Under the pieces are notes generated by a model. The model saw only the letters and a list, made by a program, of their open reading frames with translations. It searched no databases and was not told the origin of the DNA. Below, in pieces: positions 42,557-51,515 of a stretch of 64,000 nucleotides of DNA (position 1 is the first letter of the stretch; each line of letters opens with the position of its first letter). Both the position numbers and the translations under genes were made by a program. Location of the stretch: the NCBI RefSeq assembly GCF_009831655.1, contig NZ_WRPA01000002.1, positions 62,001-126,000 on the forward strand. Direction: 5' to 3'. Origin of the DNA: Shewanella insulae (lineage in GTDB: Bacteria; Pseudomonadota; Gammaproteobacteria; Enterobacterales; Shewanellaceae).

Positions 42557-43489
42557 ATGACTACAGCGACCCCTTATGCGCTGTATTTGAGCCGCCTTGC
42601 GCCTAACAGCAGGCGTTCTATCGAATCACAGATGCGCAGTATAGGCAGATTAATGGACTGGCCTGATACAGTCATCGACATACGACTGAGCAGCGTCGAC
42701 TATCAACAGGCTATGCAGATACGAGCTTTGCTGATACATGAGCAATGGTCTGCACGTTCGATTAATCGCGCCATGACAGCGATAAAGAATATCGTCAAAG
42801 TCGCAGCCCTTATGGGAAAATCTGATATGCAGCAAGTCGCACACATATCGAGCATCGCAAACATGAAACATGGTGCCCATCAGGGCAATCCACTCACCGT
42901 CAAACAAGTAAATGCGCTGTTTGAACGACTGGCTAAAGCTAAAGGAGCCTATGGCCTGAGAACGCTAGCAATCTTTGCACTGTTCTTGGGTACGGGTCTT
43001 CGCCGTAGTGAGCTAGCAGCGCTATCAATGGCTGATTACGACAGACTTAACTCCACTATCACTGTGATAGCAGGCAAAGGCAACAAAAGCCGAGTACTGT
43101 TCTTACCTAATTGGGTTGAGCAACATATTAGCGCCTGGCTAAAGCTTCGTAGCCGACAAGAAGGTTGGCTCATCTGTAAGTGTTATATCTCTGGCAAACT
43201 GGACGTTACCCAGCCAGTCAGCAGTGACACCCTTTATCGATTGGTGAAGGACAGGCTCATTGATATTGGGATATCTGGTGCCTCTCCTCACGACTTGCGC
43301 CGTACTTTCATTACTCGACTACTTGAGCAGAACGTCGATATCAATACAGTTCGCCAAATGGCGGGACATGCCGATATCAGCACCACCACTATCTATGATA
43401 AGCGTGGTGATGCCTTTATGCGTGAAGCTGCTTCAGCCCTAAACTATGTGCCAACGCCTAAGCAACGTGGCAGGAGGAGAAGATGTTAA
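42557..43489 (+). CDS. Tyrosine recombinase (XerC/D-like integrase)
   Basis: The 310-residue protein has a SAM-like N-terminal core-binding domain and a complete catalytic domain: Arg in GTGLRRSELAAL, Lys in GKGNKSRVL, HxxR in SPHDLRRTFIT, His in AGHADISTT and the nucleophilic Tyr in TTIYDKRG. All catalytic residues are intact. GGAG precedes the ATG. Its end overlaps the AAA gene by seven bases. Two tRNA-Leu genes lie 3 kb downstream, so the likely role is integration of the surrounding element. It could also resolve multimers, as XerC/D do; the target is not known. Confidence 0.92.
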   Translation: MTTATPYALYLSRLAPNSRRSIESQMRSIGRLMDWPDTVIDIRLSSVDYQQAMQIRALLIHEQWSARSINRAMTAIKNIVKVAALMGKSDMQQVAHISSIANMKHGAHQGNPLTVKQVNALFERLAKAKGAYGLRTLAIFALFLGTGLRRSELAALSMADYDRLNSTITVIAGKGNKSRVLFLPNWVEQHISAWLKLRSRQEGWLICKCYISGKLDVTQPVSSDTLYRLVKDRLIDIGISGASPHDLRRTFITRLLEQNVDINTVRQMAGHADISTTTIYDKRGDAFMREAASALNYVPTPKQRGRRRRC

Positions 43490-45537
43490 AACAATCTAAG
43501 TCTCTTCACAGGCAAGCTCGGCATTGTCACTATCTTGCATCCCAATTTAGCGAGGCATTAATCAATGCCTCATTTAATGAGGAAGAGCAATATATACCTT
43601 CTCCAGTGCTCGAAAGCATTACAGGTAAGCGTGTCAGCAGTCGTCAGCACTACAGCCTGGACAGCATATTGACCATGCTGCCAAACAAAGATCGCGTACC
43701 TAGCTCCAGTGAAATTGTTCGTCATAACGCTCAGTTCTTGTGCCAGTGCTTTGCCCTGCAACAACAAATGCAGGCCGTTATGGAGTACCTAATTGTTGCT
43801 AACGCCAATGTTGGCCTAAGAAGGCTCACCAATTTACTGACCGATGAGGATGAAACACTCCTCGAACGGATGTTAGAAGAGAAGACAGGGCTTGAAAGCA
43901 CCACCATCATTGAACAGTTAACCGTGTTGGCGCAGTGTCAGTTGATCGAAGAAGCATCATTGGCAATGCCTTACCTTATGAAACTGCCAACGCTATTGGT
44001 ACCAATATTGGTTAAACAGAAACTGGTAAGTTGTGAGCAATTACTTGCCCCCATACTCTCTAAAAGCCCTGACGCACAGTTTCCATTAACCCAGTTCGTC
44101 CACGTCAATACTGACCTGTTAGTGAACTATCTGAAGGCGATCACTAAAGCCAACAATACCGGCATCAACGTATTGCTGTATGGCAAAGCAGGAACAGGGA
44201 AAACGGAGTTAGCTCGCACCTTAGCCAAGACTGTTAGACGTAGCCTACTGGAAGTTCGCAGCTTAAAGCTGATGGACGGTCAATTAGCTGGAGAATTTCA
44301 AACCCGCGATCATGCTTCGCAGCGCCTTGGGTACCTGAATTTGCTTCAAGCTTTGTTATCCCATAGTGACGAAAGCCTACTACTGGTAGATGAATGCGAA
44401 AGCCTATTTGTTCAGGCTGATGAACGTTATGCCAAAGAAGGCCTCATGCGGGTATTGGAAAACAATGCCGTGCCAGCTATTTGGATAACCAACCATGTCG
44501 ACCTGTTAGAGCCTAGCTTTATTCGCCGCTTTAAACTGGTTATGGAGATACCCGTACCTGATGAACCCTTTGCGTACGCCATGAGTCAGCGGTTACTTAC
44601 ACCACTTAAAGTGTCTGATGAATATCGGTTATTACTCTCGGAGAAACCTAATGTCACTCCCGCCATGGTAGGTAATGCCGCCCATGTTGCAATGACACTA
44701 AAACTCAAAGGAAGCAAGGCCGAGAGCGTGTTAGATGAGGTAATAGATGCCACCTTGGAGGCCTGCAATGAAGAAGTGCAGGAACCGAAGTACCAAGGAG
44801 AACTTCAGTTTGATAGCAATATGCTGAACTTCAAGGTAGTGAAAGAAGAACTTACACCTATCACATCGCAAACAACCGAGATATTAGCCACAGTTAACAG
44901 TGCGCTTGAACAGGCAATGCCTATCAGGGTCATGCTCAGTGGTCCCGCCGGAACAGGGAAAACAGCTTGGGTACATCATCTTGCTGAAACTCACGGCTTT
45001 GAGCTCATGCATATCAAATGCTCTGACGTACTCAGTAAATATGTAGGAGAGAGCGAGCAGAACGTCGCTAGGCTCTTCAGAGACGCACACAAACAGCAGA
45101 AGCTGATACTGATAGATGAAGTCGATAGTCTGCTTAGCAAGCGCGACAGTGCTGTTGCGTTGCATGAAATACAGCTCGTCAACGAACTGCTCTCTCAGAT
45201 TGAATGTAATACTGTACCCGTATTCGCTGCGACTAACGCGCTAGAGCGCATCGACAGTGCTGTGATGCGTCGCTTTGACGTAAAGCTCATCTGTGACTAC
45301 CTAACATTTGAACAGCGCCAAGCATTGTTTCGGCAAGTATTTAGCATTAAGCGCCTGACAAATATCGAGCTATCGACACTAAACACCCTAACCCATTTAA
45401 CACCAGGTGACTTTGCCATCCTAGCGAGACGCCAACGTTTTACACCTAAACACAATCATCGTACAACCGCCCTCGCCTTACTTTGCGCGGAAAATAGCCG
45501 TAAGCAAGGGCAACCCCATATCGGATTTATCCGCTAA
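43483..45537 (+). CDS. Protein with two AAA ATPase modules
   Basis: The 684-residue protein has a helical N-terminal region (about 1-200) and two AAA modules: Walker A LLYGKAGTGKTELART (about 229-244) with Walker B LLLVDECESLF (about 296-306), then Walker A LSGPAGTGKTAWVHH (about 484-498) with Walker B LILIDEVDSLL. Sensor-1 Asn and arginine fingers (VMRRFD, FIRRFK) are visible in both. The second module is like the FtsH/Vps4 group. AGGAGG lies inside the recombinase gene, and the start overlaps it, so the two are coupled. The role in the element is unknown, perhaps remodelling the recombination or replication complex. Confidence 0.88.
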   Translation: MLKQSKSLHRQARHCHYLASQFSEALINASFNEEEQYIPSPVLESITGKRVSSRQHYSLDSILTMLPNKDRVPSSSEIVRHNAQFLCQCFALQQQMQAVMEYLIVANANVGLRRLTNLLTDEDETLLERMLEEKTGLESTTIIEQLTVLAQCQLIEEASLAMPYLMKLPTLLVPILVKQKLVSCEQLLAPILSKSPDAQFPLTQFVHVNTDLLVNYLKAITKANNTGINVLLYGKAGTGKTELARTLAKTVRRSLLEVRSLKLMDGQLAGEFQTRDHASQRLGYLNLLQALLSHSDESLLLVDECESLFVQADERYAKEGLMRVLENNAVPAIWITNHVDLLEPSFIRRFKLVMEIPVPDEPFAYAMSQRLLTPLKVSDEYRLLLSEKPNVTPAMVGNAAHVAMTLKLKGSKAESVLDEVIDATLEACNEEVQEPKYQGELQFDSNMLNFKVVKEELTPITSQTTEILATVNSALEQAMPIRVMLSGPAGTGKTAWVHHLAETHGFELMHIKCSDVLSKYVGESEQNVARLFRDAHKQQKLILIDEVDSLLSKRDSAVALHEIQLVNELLSQIECNTVPVFAATNALERIDSAVMRRFDVKLICDYLTFEQRQALFRQVFSIKRLTNIELSTLNTLTHLTPGDFAILARRQRFTPKHNHRTTALALLCAENSRKQGQPHIGFIR

Positions 45538-45558
45538 CACCACAATAAGGAAACCACC

Positions 45559-46098
45559 ATGACTAATGTATTGAGTTCACTCAAGGTTATCGCTCGCCCT
45601 GAAATCGCGCCTAAGCCACCCGTGCTAGGTAAACGTATGAAGCTGTTAGAAAAGCTCGAGCAACAACTGACATTGGCCGAATGCATGATAGAAGGCCGTG
45701 AGTTTGAGGCCTACAAAGAGCGCTCGGTCAAAGACCCTGACACGGGAGAGCGCAAGAAAATCCGTCGCCGTTATGTCGTCAGGCCTTGGTATTACGACAG
45801 CGAAAACCATTACTACTTTGAAGTGCGGATTAGTAATAAGCCTGTTGAACTGCAAAAAGGCTGCCCTGCTATCGATGTTGGAGAGAAAGCCAAGCTACCT
45901 GAAGTGATTAAGGTAGTGATTGATGCTGTAGAGAAAGGAGAACTGGATGAACAACTGCTGGCTGCTTCGTCCAAATTCGGCAAGAAGGCTAGCAGCAAAG
46001 ATAAGGAAGAAGCCCCTGCAACAGACACCAGTAAGACCAGCAGTAAAACCAAAAACCAAGCGACTAATGAGAAGCCAGCAAACAAGGCCAGTAAGTAA
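45559..46098 (+). CDS. DUF6641-like protein with low-complexity Lys/Ser tail
   Basis: The 179-residue protein starts MTNVLSSLKVIARPEIAP and contains LEKLEQQLTLAECMIEG, RRYVVRPWYYDSENHYYFEV and a VELQKGCPAIDV segment, matching what I recall of DUF6641 proteins found in plasmids and integrated elements. From about residue 145 the tail is low-complexity Lys, Ser, Thr and Asn. AAGGA precedes the ATG, 21 bp after the AAA gene. The function is unknown; the family call is from memory of the pattern and is moderate. Confidence 0.6.
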   Translation: MTNVLSSLKVIARPEIAPKPPVLGKRMKLLEKLEQQLTLAECMIEGREFEAYKERSVKDPDTGERKKIRRRYVVRPWYYDSENHYYFEVRISNKPVELQKGCPAIDVGEKAKLPEVIKVVIDAVEKGELDEQLLAASSKFGKKASSKDKEEAPATDTSKTSSKTKNQATNEKPANKASK

Positions 46099-46180
46099 CA
46101 ACTTACACCGAACCAGCATCACACCTTCAGATGGGGGCATACCGCCCCCTTTGTTAGACCTGTTATTAATGGAAAACCTT

Positions 46181-46582
46181 ATGAAAGCCATAAACACCGA
46201 CTTACCCGTCCGAATCTCCGAACCGTTTGCCAATCTATTAGCATCACTAGTCAAAGATGTTGACGGCCATGCAGTGACACTTAATTTTCGAGACGAGAGC
46301 TACAGCGCCGAAGCGGGTGGATACCGCCCCGTCGAAATACGCCTAGAGTGGCATAGTGAACAGTGGCAGATTAATTACATTACCGAGTTTTGCTATGTTG
46401 GAACGGGTCATTTTGCTGAACTAGCCAAGGCTATCGACTTTGATTTTGGGAGTGGGATCTTTCAAACCAACTTTGGTGTGTTTGCTATCGAGATAGCCCA
46501 GGACATGTACACCATTTGGGAGCCAAACTTTATGAGCTATTACGAAATGGGCGTATTTAAGACAACTGTGACGCCAGAATAA
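46181..46582 (+). CDS. DUF2787 family protein
   Basis: The 133-residue protein follows the DUF2787 pattern: a short start (MKAINTDLPVRISEPFANLL), VTLNFRDESYSAEAGGYRPVE, LEWHSEQWQINYITEFCYVG and FDFGSGIFQTNFGVF. These proteins are common in Vibrio and Shewanella mobile elements and have no known function. The ATG at 46181 has GGAAAA upstream; an in-frame ATG at 46169 is possible. It is last in the recombinase-AAA-DUF6641 series and stops just ahead of the tRNA-Leu terminator. Confidence 0.82.
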   Translation: MKAINTDLPVRISEPFANLLASLVKDVDGHAVTLNFRDESYSAEAGGYRPVEIRLEWHSEQWQINYITEFCYVGTGHFAELAKAIDFDFGSGIFQTNFGVFAIEIAQDMYTIWEPNFMSYYEMGVFKTTVTPE

Positions 46583-46589
46583 CAGGCAC

Positions 46590-46612
46590 AAAAAAACCGA
46601 CTTAATGTCGGC
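46590..46612 (-). terminator. Terminator of the tRNA-Leu pair
   Basis: On the minus strand, CCGAC-ATTAA-GTCGG is followed by TTTTTTT. It ends the tRNA transcript and, on the plus strand, may also serve the DUF2787 gene. Confidence 0.85.
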
Positions 46613-46631
46613 TTGATATCTCTAAAAGAGA

Positions 46632-46719
46632 TGGTACCAGAGGTCGGACTCGAACCGACACGCTTTTAAGGGCGGGGGATTTTGAATCCCCTGTGTCTAC
46701 CAATTTCACCACTCTGGCA
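46632..46719 (-). tRNA. tRNA-Leu (anticodon CAA)
   Basis: An 88-base gene with a GCCAGAG acceptor strand pairing CTCTGGT, a long variable arm, encoded CCA, T-arm GGTTCGAGTCC, and an anticodon stem GGGGA/TCCCC enclosing TTCAAAA, giving anticodon CAA. It reads UUG. Confidence 0.95.
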
Positions 46720-46738
46720 TAACAAAACATCGATAAGT

Positions 46739-46826
46739 TGGTACAGATGGCGAGACTTGAACTCGCACGGCCGTTAAGCCACTAGCACCTGAAGCTAGCG
46801 TGTCTACCAATTCCACCACATCTGCA
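46739..46826 (-). tRNA. tRNA-Leu (anticodon CAG)
   Basis: An 88-base gene, acceptor GCAGATG pairing CATCTGT, encoded CCA, T-arm AGTTCAAGTCT, anticodon stem CTAGC/GCTAG around TTCAGGT, giving anticodon CAG. It reads CUG and lies 19 bp upstream of the other tRNA-Leu in one transcript. Confidence 0.95.
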
Positions 46827-47065
46827 TCTTATCTGTCTGATTTAGCCGCTAATCGCATATAGTGTTTTAACATACTGAAGGAGCGTTTAAACGACCTAAA
46901 AAGGAAGTCTTTCCCAACCCCGACATCTATAACCAATTGAATGTATTGGTATAAATTTCCAGTTAAAAAACTTTGCAAATCTTTGCAAGGTTTTTAAATG
47001 TTAACTATTCCAGGTTAACTTTGAAAAACAATGCTTTAGCTGAGTTCAAACTGTAAACACTGTGA
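46827..47065. other. Upstream region of the tRNA pair
   Basis: About 240 bp with the tRNA promoter expected near 46840-46900. GCAAATCTTTGCAAGG near 46976 contains a short repeat. No gene is seen. Confidence 0.4.
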
Positions 47066-47106
47066 CTTTTGAATCCGTCGTGTCTACCAATTCCACCACT
47101 CCGGCA
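47066..47106 (-). pseudogene. tRNA-Leu 5' half, remnant
   Basis: On the minus strand, TGCCGGAGTGGTGGAATTGG and then TAGACACGACGGATTCAAAA reproduce the acceptor strand, D-arm and anticodon arm of a tRNA-Leu with a CAA-type loop. The sequence then stops matching, so the variable arm, T-arm and 3' end are missing. Its acceptor (GCCGGAG) differs from that of the intact CAA gene (GCCAGAG), so it comes from another tRNA-Leu. From 47107 to 47418 no gene is recognised. Confidence 0.75.
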
Positions 47107-47418
47107 TTATCAATCAGACCTTACTCTCTGTCTCGAGTAAGTGAACGGAATTATACCTTTGCTTTTACTAATGGCAAGCCTTTTGCGACAGCTTTATTAC
47201 CGACTGCCGATTTTTCATCCGCAGCCCATAATATCGAGCCTAATCCCCCTATTCTTGCATTGGAGTTTCGCCACATGGCTCACAAAACTAAGCAAAACGA
47301 TGACAAGGCGTTATCAAATTGACAGCATTCATTGATCGAGATCAGCATTTCTCATATCCATTCGCGCTAATTTAGCTTTAGACAACGATATAAACAGCTG
47401 CGAAAGAGGATTTCTCAC

Positions 47419-47547
47419 ATGGCATTTTGGTTAGATTTAATGTTTGGTAACCCCATTGGTCTGCTATCTATGATAGTTATCTTCACAACCATTGGCATAA
47501 TGTCATACATCATGTGGTTGTTTATCTCTAAGTCGAAACCAGAATAG
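47419..47547 (+). CDS. DUF3149 small membrane protein
   Basis: A 42-residue protein, MAFWLDLMFGNPIGLLSMIV then one hydrophobic span and a SKSKPE tail. It matches the DUF3149 pattern (short start WLDLLFGN, one membrane helix). Function unknown. A strong terminator follows. It marks the return to ordinary chromosomal backbone after the tRNA genes. Confidence 0.85.
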   Translation: MAFWLDLMFGNPIGLLSMIVIFTTIGIMSYIMWLFISKSKPE

Positions 47548-47588
47548 ATAGGACCTAGAGGTCCAGAAAATCATATTTCTAATGCAAA

Positions 47589-47613
47589 TGGGGGCTAATG
47601 CCCCCACTTTTTT
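47589..47613 (+). terminator. Terminator after the DUF3149 gene
   Basis: TGGGGGC-TAAT-GCCCCCA followed by CTTTTTTAT forms a strong intrinsic terminator. Confidence 0.9.
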
Positions 47614-47679
47614 ATCTCACTTTCGCTATTTTCCCACCCAATATCCCGGCACATCCCCATTGCGAGGCCTGTTTAGAGA

Positions 47680-48291
47680 TTAGGCGGCGTGTTTACGGCT
47701 CGGCACCACACTGTGAATGAAATGGGGTCTGGCCTTGATCAACAGCTGTAGCTGCTCGGGGTTAGGCTCTCCCTGGGGCAGACGCAATACCTGACGATTG
47801 AGGTAGGATCTCGCTTCCATGGCGATCTTAAAATCCGCCGTCGGCCCGTGAATGGCGTATTGCTGTTTATTGCCGAGATACTGCAAGATGTTGGCCTCCA
47901 GTAGGCTCCTAACCGCAGCCTCGTTCTCCGGCAGGGTCAGTACCGTCTCTCCTTGCAGGAAGAACTCACGCAGCAGGGCGCGCTCTGTGGGGTCCAACAG
48001 CCTCACCTTCTTCTCAATCGTCTCCTTGGTGCGTTTACCCTTGAGGTGTTTGATTGCCTCGTCGAGAAAATAGTTCGCCACCTGAGTCAGCAGGTAAGCG
48101 GCACCGATAATCAGCCCAAGACCGATGAAATGAGCATACTGATTAATCAGCTCATCCAGCCTGAGGGTCTGCATCAAAGCTCTGGGCGCGAAGAGTAAGG
48201 CAGCGCTGATCAGGGTCAGCCACAACATCATATTGAAGATCACTTGCTTGGGACTCGTCTGTTTAAACAGCATCAGATTTAATTTTTCCAT
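47680..48291 (-). CDS. Superinfection-exclusion SieB-like membrane protein
   Basis: The 203-residue protein has two N-terminal hydrophobic spans (VIFNMMLWLTLISAALLFAP and IGLGLIIGAAYLLTQVANYF) followed by a soluble part with LDPTERALLREFFLQGETVL and VRSLLEANILQYLG. The two-span plus winged-helix-like plan resembles the SieB (superinfection exclusion B) family. Related genes occur as chromosomal housekeeping in many gamma-proteobacteria, so a defence role should not be assumed. The ATG at 48291, with AGGT upstream, is preferred over a longer frame to 48363. Confidence 0.5.
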   Translation of the reverse strand: MEKLNLMLFKQTSPKQVIFNMMLWLTLISAALLFAPRALMQTLRLDELINQYAHFIGLGLIIGAAYLLTQVANYFLDEAIKHLKGKRTKETIEKKVRLLDPTERALLREFFLQGETVLTLPENEAAVRSLLEANILQYLGNKQQYAIHGPTADFKIAMEARSYLNRQVLRLPQGEPNPEQLQLLIKARPHFIHSVVPSRKHAA

Positions 48292-48521
48292 CTTGATACC
48301 TAGTGTCAAAAAACCTGCATTACCCCAGATAAATGCAAGTAAAATGCCAACACGCATGTCCATATAAAGACTTTACAAACATCATCTTGGCGACATTTTT
48401 ATGCCATTGAACGAGCAGAACATAAGAATCAGGCTATGCTTAAAGCTATGTGATTTGGATAGTGCACCTAACGTCAGTCCGCGGCCGTTCTTATGGTGCT
48501 TAGGATAAGCGATACCCATAA

Positions 48522-50162
48522 ATGGCAAACCACACAGCTCAACTACTCAAGAGTCCCATCGGCAGAAAGCTCACCCTGTCGATCATCCTATTTAGCTCCT
48601 TAATCACCCTGCTCACCACAGGCTTTCAGTTGATTAACGACTATCGTAGCGACGTCAACCGCATCACACGTCAGTTCGACAACATAGAGAAGGTCAACCT
48701 GGATGTATTGGCAGCCAGCATCTGGGTGATCGACGAGCGATTGATCAACACCCAGATCGACGGCCTGATCCAGCTCCCAGACATCACCTATATAGAGATA
48801 AACGACGACAGCGGCCAACACTGGCAGGCGGGCACGGCGACCCCAGAGAACACCATAGAGCGTAGCTTTAAGCTGATATACACCTCGGGCAGCGAGAATA
48901 TCGACGTGGGCACCCTGCTGGTCCAGGCTGATCTGCGGGTGGTATATGAGAAACTGCTCGATCGTGCCATCATCATACTCCTCTCCAACGCCATCAAGAC
49001 TTTTTTCGTCGCCGGCTTCATTCTCTTCCTGGTCTGGTATCTGGTCACCCGCCACCTGCATAAACTCAGCGACTACAGCCAAAACATCAACCTGGATGGC
49101 GAATTCGAGCCCCTGGTATTCGTCAAGAACAGCCACAAGAATGACGAGTTCTGGCTGGTTGCCGATGCCATAAATAAGATGCAGCAACAACTCAGGCGCT
49201 CCTTCGACGACATCAAGGCCTCCAAGTTAGAACTGCAGGATGCCCTGGCAGATCGCGAGCGCCTGCTTGAGCTGGAACGCAGCTATAAGGATGAGCTGGC
49301 CCGTCAGGTGAAGGAGCGCACCCAGGAACTGGAACAATCTCTACTGGTACTCAAGCGAGCCCAGCAGGTGCTGGTCGAGCAGGAGAAGATGGCAGCCTTG
49401 GGTGGCCTGGTCTCGGGTGTAGCTCACGAGATCAATACACCCATTGGCATCTGTCTCACCGCCGCCAGCACCCAATTGGTTCACATCGAGGAGCTGATCA
49501 CGCTGATCCACAGCGAGAATGCTACCCTGGAGGAGATCAATGCCATACTGGAGGAGTATCAGCAGAGCTGCGAGCTGATCATCAGCAATATCACCCGCGC
49601 CAGCAGCCTGATCCAGAAGTTTAAGACCATAGCCGCCGAGCAGAGCCAGGAAGACAAACGCAGCATCAACCTCAAACAGGGACTCGAGGAGCACCATGAG
49701 TCGATGCGTTTTCTGTACACAAACAAACACGCCGAGGTGGAGTATAGGGTGGACCCGAATCTCAACATACTCACCAACCTGAGCCTGTTTAAACAGATCA
49801 TCACCAACCTGTTTTCCAACGCCTACGCCCACGGCTTCAAGGATCGTCAGCTGGGACACCTCAGGATAGACGCCGAGGTGGACGATGGTATGCTCAAGAT
49901 CTGCATTCAGGACGACGGCCCAGGGATAAGCAAGGAGGCTGCCTGCCACATCTTCGAGCCCTTCTACACCACCACCCGCTCAGAGGGCGGCACCGGACTC
50001 GGCCTCTCGGCCGCCTTCAACGCCGTTACCCTGCTCAAGGGCAATATTCGTTATCGTGACGATGGCGAACTAGGCGGCGCCTGTTTCGAGGTGAGCTTCC
50101 CGGTTGAGGTACTGGACAACCAGGCCGTCGAGCTCAACCTCTCCAACCAATCAGGCTTTTAA
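48522..50162 (+). CDS. Orphan sensor histidine kinase
   Basis: The 546-residue protein has an N-terminal span (KLTLSIILFSSLITLLTTGF), a periplasmic sensor with VLAASIWVIDERLINTQIDG, a second span (about 155-175), a HAMP-like linker, a coiled coil, the phospho-acceptor His (about 302) in GGLVSGVAHEINTPIG, and an HATPase domain with NLFSNAYAHGF, DDGPGISKEA and GGTGLGLSAAF. The H-box with HEINTPIG and the QEKMAALG helix place it with NtrB/DctB-type kinases. No response regulator lies next to it, so its partner is elsewhere. The signal is unknown. Confidence 0.88.
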   Translation: MANHTAQLLKSPIGRKLTLSIILFSSLITLLTTGFQLINDYRSDVNRITRQFDNIEKVNLDVLAASIWVIDERLINTQIDGLIQLPDITYIEINDDSGQHWQAGTATPENTIERSFKLIYTSGSENIDVGTLLVQADLRVVYEKLLDRAIIILLSNAIKTFFVAGFILFLVWYLVTRHLHKLSDYSQNINLDGEFEPLVFVKNSHKNDEFWLVADAINKMQQQLRRSFDDIKASKLELQDALADRERLLELERSYKDELARQVKERTQELEQSLLVLKRAQQVLVEQEKMAALGGLVSGVAHEINTPIGICLTAASTQLVHIEELITLIHSENATLEEINAILEEYQQSCELIISNITRASSLIQKFKTIAAEQSQEDKRSINLKQGLEEHHESMRFLYTNKHAEVEYRVDPNLNILTNLSLFKQIITNLFSNAYAHGFKDRQLGHLRIDAEVDDGMLKICIQDDGPGISKEAACHIFEPFYTTTRSEGGTGLGLSAAFNAVTLLKGNIRYRDDGELGGACFEVSFPVEVLDNQAVELNLSNQSGF

Positions 50163-50173
50163 TCGTTTCGCCA

Positions 50174-51403
50174 TCAGCTTTTTAGCTGCTTAGCCGTCAG
50201 ATGGCAGATAGCCATGATAGTCTCGGTAGCCTTCACCATAGACTCAAGACAAATAAACTCATGCTTGCCATGGAAGTTGTGACCACCGGTAAACAGGTTG
50301 GGACAAGGCAGGCCCATATAGGAGAGGCGACTACCATCGGTACCGCCGCGGATCGGCTTGATCTTGGGTGTGATCCCCAGCTCAGCCATCGCCTGCTTGG
50401 CGATATCGACAATATGTGGATGAGGGATCAACTGATCGCGCATATTGTAATAGCTATCCGTGATGCTAACCGTCAAGGATCCCTGTTGCAGCTGGGCATC
50501 ACAGGCCTCTACTCGCTCTGTAAGCCAACGCTTGCGCTGCTCGAACTGATCCAGGTCGAAGTCTCGAATGAGATAGGTAAGCTGCGCCTCTTCGGTAACT
50601 CCTTTCATCTCGATCAGATGGAAGAAACCGGCATAATCCAGGCTGTTCTCCGGAGTATCGCCAAGAGGCATCTTGGCATGAAAGCGCGCCGCCATAGTCT
50701 GGGCGTTGACCATGACGCCATAGGCAGAGCCCGGATGGCAGTTGTTACCCTTAGCCGTTACCACGGCGGTTGCACCGTTGAAGTTCTCATACTCCAGACC
50801 ACCTAGCTCACCGCCGTCCACCGTATAGGCCCACTCGGCCTTGAAGGCCTCGAAATCAAACTTGTCGGCGCCGCGCCCAATCTCCTCGTCCGGTGTGAAA
50901 CACAGATAGATATCGCCATGGCGGCTGTTGCGGTCTTGTAAAAGAGTCGATAGCGCCGTGATTATCTCGGCGATCCCAGCCTTGTCGTCGGCGCCCAGCA
51001 GGCTGTTGCCGTCTGTGGTGATCAGCGTCTGTCCCAGATATTGATCCAGCTCGGGAAACTCACAGGGAGAGAGTCGATGCTGTATGCCAAGGGGAATATC
51101 ACCGCCATCATAGTTTTCAATCAGCTGAGGACGAACATGCGCGCCGCTAAAATCTGGTGCCGTATCCAGATGAGCGATAAAGCCGATGGGCGGAACCCCC
51201 TCGATCGTCGCGGGGACTAAGGCGGTCAGGTAGCCAGTTGAAGAGAGCGTCACCTGACTGAAGCCTAACTTGATCAGCTCCTCTCTGAGCTGATCTGCCA
51301 GCGCTAACTGCCCCGGCGTACTGGGACAGTCAGTCTGACTCGCGTCAGACTGTGTATCAAATTGCACATAGCGTAAGAATCGATTTAGCAGGGCCTGTTT
51401 CAT
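50174..51403 (-). CDS. pepT: Peptidase T (tripeptide aminopeptidase)
   Basis: The 409-residue protein follows PepT from start (MKQALLNRFLRYVQFDTQSD) to end and has the M20 zinc ligands and catalytic residues: GFIAHLDTAPDFSG, the bridging Asp in LLGADDKAGIAEI, and the catalytic Glu in FTPDEEIGRGADKF; IRGGTDGSRLSYMGLPCPN is also typical. It removes N-terminal residues from tripeptides in the cytoplasm. The ATG at 51403 is used rather than a TTG two codons earlier. The gene converges with the histidine kinase gene, 11 bp apart. Confidence 0.95.
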   Translation of the reverse strand: MKQALLNRFLRYVQFDTQSDASQTDCPSTPGQLALADQLREELIKLGFSQVTLSSTGYLTALVPATIEGVPPIGFIAHLDTAPDFSGAHVRPQLIENYDGGDIPLGIQHRLSPCEFPELDQYLGQTLITTDGNSLLGADDKAGIAEIITALSTLLQDRNSRHGDIYLCFTPDEEIGRGADKFDFEAFKAEWAYTVDGGELGGLEYENFNGATAVVTAKGNNCHPGSAYGVMVNAQTMAARFHAKMPLGDTPENSLDYAGFFHLIEMKGVTEEAQLTYLIRDFDLDQFEQRKRWLTERVEACDAQLQQGSLTVSITDSYYNMRDQLIPHPHIVDIAKQAMAELGITPKIKPIRGGTDGSRLSYMGLPCPNLFTGGHNFHGKHEFICLESMVKATETIMAICHLTAKQLKS

Positions 51404-51515
51404 AAGCAATCACCAGCAAAAAATGTCGCCTGAGTCTAACAAGTGACCCCAGGACAACTTTAGACATAAATCAAATTTTTGGTGATTTACGCCTCAGGGC
51501 TGAGGCGCAATAGGA

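Noticed and set aside
47062..47322. Plus-strand frame of 86 codons
   Set aside because: It overlaps the tRNA-Leu remnant in antisense and has no ribosome site.
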